From Olavius algarvensis Delta 4 endosymbiont (GTDB lineage: Bacteria; Desulfobacterota; Desulfobacteria; Desulfobacterales; CAJINA01), in contig CAJINA010000240.1 in assembly GCA_905176665.1 (NCBI GenBank), positions 1 through 64,000 of the forward strand: DNA of 64,000 nt, read 5' to 3'. The notes under the pieces are model-generated. The model searched no databases. It saw nothing but the letters and a program-made list of their open reading frames with translations, and was not told where the DNA came from. Position numbers and translations under genes: made by a program. Below, piece after piece: positions 61,570-64,000 of the stretch. Each line of letters opens with the position of its first letter. Position 1 is the first letter of the stretch.

Positions 61570-63309
61570 CTATTTCTTTCCTTCCTGAAGTATCATCAAA
61601 TTCTGCAGGGCAAAATCGATGGTCGGATCCAGGGCCAGGGCGGTTTCATAGTATTCGATGGCTTCATCCGTTTTGCCGAGGTCACGATAGTTCGAAGCGA
61701 TGTTGGCATAGTCGATGGCCGAGCCGGGATTCAATTTGACGACCTTTTTGAAACATTGAATTGCGTCTGCATGCGCTTTGAGCTTGAAGTGGCAAAAGCC
61801 CATCAGGTTGAAGATGTCGGTGCGTTCGTTATCGGCTTCCGCTCCTTTTTGCAGGATCTTCAAGGCTTCGTCATAGCGTTCCATCTCCTTCAGGCATTGG
61901 CCCATATAGGAATAGATGCTGGGGATGTCCTGGCTGGTGGGGTTTTGCTCCAGGGCTTTTTCCAGGGCAGTCAGCGCTGCGGGTGGTGAACCGGACGCTA
62001 ATTGGCAAAGACCGATGTAAAATTGGTTGTAGTATTTACCGGGCAACTTGCGGTCGAATGCCTGCAGCAGTTGCAGGGCCTCTCCCGGTGGATTGTTCTC
62101 GGTGATGAATTTAGCTGAAAACATGCCCACGCTGGTACCGTGAGATCTTTCCCGGAAATGGGCCCCGGGGATGATGGTATAAAAGGCCGGAATTTCCAGC
62201 CTGGCATGCATGGTATCGATCAAAATGGCCTGCATGTCGTTTTTGGCCAGGGCGCCGAGCAGATTGCCGATCTCGGTTTTGATGTTGTCGTCGGACAGGT
62301 CCGGGAGGTCGGTGATGTCGATAAACCGTTCTTCCTGGGTAATAAAGTCAGCCGATTCGACCTTGGTAAACTTGGGCAGGCCGCTGGCGACAAAGTTGGC
62401 GCCGGTGTTGAAATCTCCGGCCAGTTGGGCGACTTCCGCCAGGGTACGGCTCAGGGCTTTCTGGGGATCCGGCGTGGTCCCGGCCGTCCAGACGATTTCA
62501 CTTTTGGTGGGGAACGTGACCGGGTCATAGGCCATAACCCCTACCGAGGGTATCCCGGTTTCCAGAGAAAAATCGGAGATAAACAGGCGGATGCCGGCTT
62601 TTTCGTATTTGGCCAGCATATCGCGAACGGCTGGATCGGTGGCTGATTCCGGCCGTATCCGCGGGACCTGCAGGCGGTTGCGGCTTACCACCGAGGAGAC
62701 GTGCCGCTCGACGATTTCACAGAGGCCCTGGCTGACGGCTTCTTCGACACAGTTGCCGGATGAGGGCCCGTTGAATTCATTGATCATGTAAAACCAATCG
62801 AAAGGTATCAGGATCGGCTCTTTCCGGGAAAGATTGTAAGCCATGGTCCATTTGAGGGGCAGGGTTTCAAAAACGGTGCGGGTAATGTCCAGTTCATTGG
62901 AATTGTCATGCACGGATTTGGCGATCATTTCGAACGGCAAGGCCGGGCCGTCAACATTCTGGTAGGTAGCCGTGAAAAAGTTGGCTGGATCCTGGGCGAA
63001 TGAAAAGAAACTGAAACGTTCGACCAGTTCCATCACCGCACTGGCCTCGGCCTGTTCGGGAGTAGCCCCTTTGCCCATTTGCTTGGTGGTCCCGGTCCGG
63101 GTGCGGGCATCCCTGCCGCAGCGGCTGAAGAAAACCGGGATGTCCAGACGACCGTTGTCGATCCGCTGGGTCGCCTCCAGGATATCGAGATCCAGGGACT
63201 TGAATTTGGCCTTTACCTGCTTTACGGTTTCCGCAGGGGGCATGATCTTGTCCTGATCCAGGGTGAACTTTTTATAGGCATCTGATAATATGATCTTTTT
63301 AGCTTGCAT
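61570..63309 (-). CDS. YcaO-domain protein fused to TPR repeats
   Basis: 579 residues. Residues about 60-400 form a YcaO domain, which in known members uses ATP to activate amide backbones (azoline or thioamide formation) or supports ribosomal protein S12 methylthiolation. RTGTTKQMGKGATPEQAEAS, AVMELVERFSFFSF (ATP/Mg Glu), NGPSSGNCVEEAVSQGLCEI and TIIPGAHFRERSHGTSVG are visible. Residues 420-570 contain about four TPR units (AAALTALEKALEQNP-like, YSYMGQCLKEMERYDEALKI, NLMGFCHFKLKAHADAIQCF, NIASNYRDLGKTDEAIEYYE). No cyclodehydratase partner or precursor peptide is nearby. A GGAGAA ribosome site precedes the ATG. Confidence 0.88.
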   Translation of the reverse strand: MQAKKIILSDAYKKFTLDQDKIMPPAETVKQVKAKFKSLDLDILEATQRIDNGRLDIPVFFSRCGRDARTRTGTTKQMGKGATPEQAEASAVMELVERFSFFSFAQDPANFFTATYQNVDGPALPFEMIAKSVHDNSNELDITRTVFETLPLKWTMAYNLSRKEPILIPFDWFYMINEFNGPSSGNCVEEAVSQGLCEIVERHVSSVVSRNRLQVPRIRPESATDPAVRDMLAKYEKAGIRLFISDFSLETGIPSVGVMAYDPVTFPTKSEIVWTAGTTPDPQKALSRTLAEVAQLAGDFNTGANFVASGLPKFTKVESADFITQEERFIDITDLPDLSDDNIKTEIGNLLGALAKNDMQAILIDTMHARLEIPAFYTIIPGAHFRERSHGTSVGMFSAKFITENNPPGEALQLLQAFDRKLPGKYYNQFYIGLCQLASGSPPAALTALEKALEQNPTSQDIPSIYSYMGQCLKEMERYDEALKILQKGAEADNERTDIFNLMGFCHFKLKAHADAIQCFKKVVKLNPGSAIDYANIASNYRDLGKTDEAIEYYETALALDPTIDFALQNLMILQEGKK

Positions 63310-63558
63310 GGGTGTTCTCCAGCTCTTGTGGGATAAAGGCTTGTTTTGTTTAAGTTTAGCATCCAGACCATCTTTTCAAGTCAAAGGCAATGTTTTTTTA
63401 ATGACGGGGAGACGATGCCGGCGCCTTGCGCAGAGCGGTATTGGTTGAAAGTAGGGAGGGGATGTGCTTAACTTTGATCAGGTTCTATAACCGATTGAAA
63501 ACAAACACATGGGATATCCGCGGGAACATTATCAGGCAGGGAGAAAGGAAATTAGTCG

Positions 63559-64000
63559 ATGCAGAGAATAGCCGAGATTGAACGCAAAACCAAAGAGACC
63601 CAGATCCAGATACTTTTCAATCTTGATGGTGCCGGCCAACCGCAGATCGACACCGGGATCGGATTTTTAGACCACATGCTCACTCTATTTTCCGCCCACG
63701 GTTTTTTTGACCTCACGTTGCAGGCTCGGGGAGACCTGGAGGTTGATGCCCATCACACGGTTGAAGATATTGGCCTCGTCCTGGGTGAAACCATAAGCCG
63801 GGCCCTGGGTGACCGCGAGGGGATTGTGCGTTACGGGCAGGCCGTGGTCCCCATGGATGAGGCCCTGGCGGCCGTGACCGTGGATCTTTCCAATCGCCCC
63901 TACATCGTTTACAATGTGCCGGCCGTTTCCGGACCGAGCAGTGTCTTCGATGCCGGACTGGCCAAGGAATTTTTCCGGGCCCTGGCCAACAAGGCCGGTA
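63559..64000 (+). CDS. hisB: Imidazoleglycerol-phosphate dehydratase, 5' part
   Basis: 147 codons visible from the ATG at 63559, cut by the window end. [40 protein letters not shown], the metal His cluster in [16 protein letters not shown]-type wording ([13 protein letters not shown]) and [17 protein letters not shown] are standard HisB. It removes water from imidazole glycerol phosphate in histidine synthesis. An AAAGGA site precedes the start. It is the monofunctional form, since no phosphatase domain precedes it. Confidence 0.95.
   Translation, partial: MQRIAEIERKTKETQIQILFNLDGAGQPQIDTGIGFLDHMLTLFSAHGFFDLTLQARGDLEVDAHHTVEDIGLVLGETISRALGDREGIVRYGQAVVPMDEALAAVTVDLSNRPYIVYNVPAVSGPSSVFDAGLAKEFFRALANKAG

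Overview
The window looks like a chromosomal segment of an anaerobic Desulfobacterota (deltaproteobacterial) bacterium, probably a Desulfobacteraceae/Desulfosarcinaceae-type sulfate reducer. The basis is gene content: a four-subunit KorDABC 2-oxoacid:ferredoxin oxidoreductase, a DUF39 (HcyBio) homocysteine-forming protein, an LPS export/sigma-54/PTS block, a fused AmgK-MurU enzyme, a YcaO-TPR fusion and a dynamin/ParA pair. This is inferred from gene families; no rRNA is present to confirm it.

Layout. (1) 1-7.7 kb: AT-richer right end of an integrated element that runs off the left edge. It holds a secreted EndA-type nuclease, a membrane TPR protein, a minus-strand block of small phage/plasmid-type regulators (excisionase-like HTH, Cys-rich protein, two HTH proteins) and a tyrosine integrase ending 88 bp from the 3' end of tRNA-Leu(GAG), the probable attachment site. 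(2) 7.8-17.8 kb, all minus strand: kdsA-kdsC-lptC-lptA-lptB-rpoN-ptsN-rapZ-EIIA(Man)-gap-tpiA-secG-tRNA-Leu, an envelope, nitrogen-PTS and glycolysis block broken up by repeats. hpf and pgk, often found in such blocks, are absent. (3) 18-26.7 kb, plus strand: M23 peptidase, DUF39, thpR, recA, alaS, hisC. (4) 26.8-39.7 kb, mostly minus: speD-GNAT-DUF2156-HAD (the HAD gene carries an in-frame TGA), a zinc-ribbon PlsC-like acyltransferase, dapB, plsB with the fused sugar kinase/nucleotidyltransferase, an RNase HI, and a DUF1343/NamZ muramidase. (5) 40-56.8 kb, plus: P-loop ATPase, korDABC, cmk, rpsA, sppA, guaB, dnaE, a DegT aminotransferase and yqgE, with a Sua5-family gene on minus. (6) 57-64 kb: tandem repeats, a small Cys-rich protein, dynamin-like GTPase, ParA, YcaO-TPR (minus) and the start of hisB.

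The most striking non-genic signal is a family of about 15 large imperfect palindromes (called family A here, 115-236 bp) between genes of the core chromosome; none was seen in the integrated element. The outer arms differ from copy to copy yet stay self-complementary. A fixed internal core (TCCTCGAAATA ... TATTCCTCCGG), a second small hairpin (GCCCAA-loop-TTGGGC in many copies) and a CGCCTTG segment are kept. That looks like a folded multi-branch structure maintained by compensatory change. Many copies start at or within a few bases of a stop codon, two copies 7.4 kb apart are nearly identical in opposite orientations, and sub-modules are shared between copies. Several other dispersed repeat types (GAAGGCTGAAG, CGCAGAGACGCAG, GTCATCCCGG, ATCGGGATCG, GGTTCAAAG) fill most remaining gaps.

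Functional links: plsB and the PlsC-like protein serve phospholipid synthesis; kdsA/kdsC and lptABC serve LPS synthesis and transport; NamZ plus the AmgK-MurU fusion suggest a MurNAc salvage route; rpoN-ptsN-rapZ-EIIA(Man) is a regulatory PTS module; Kor and DUF39 fit anaerobic carbon and sulfur metabolism.
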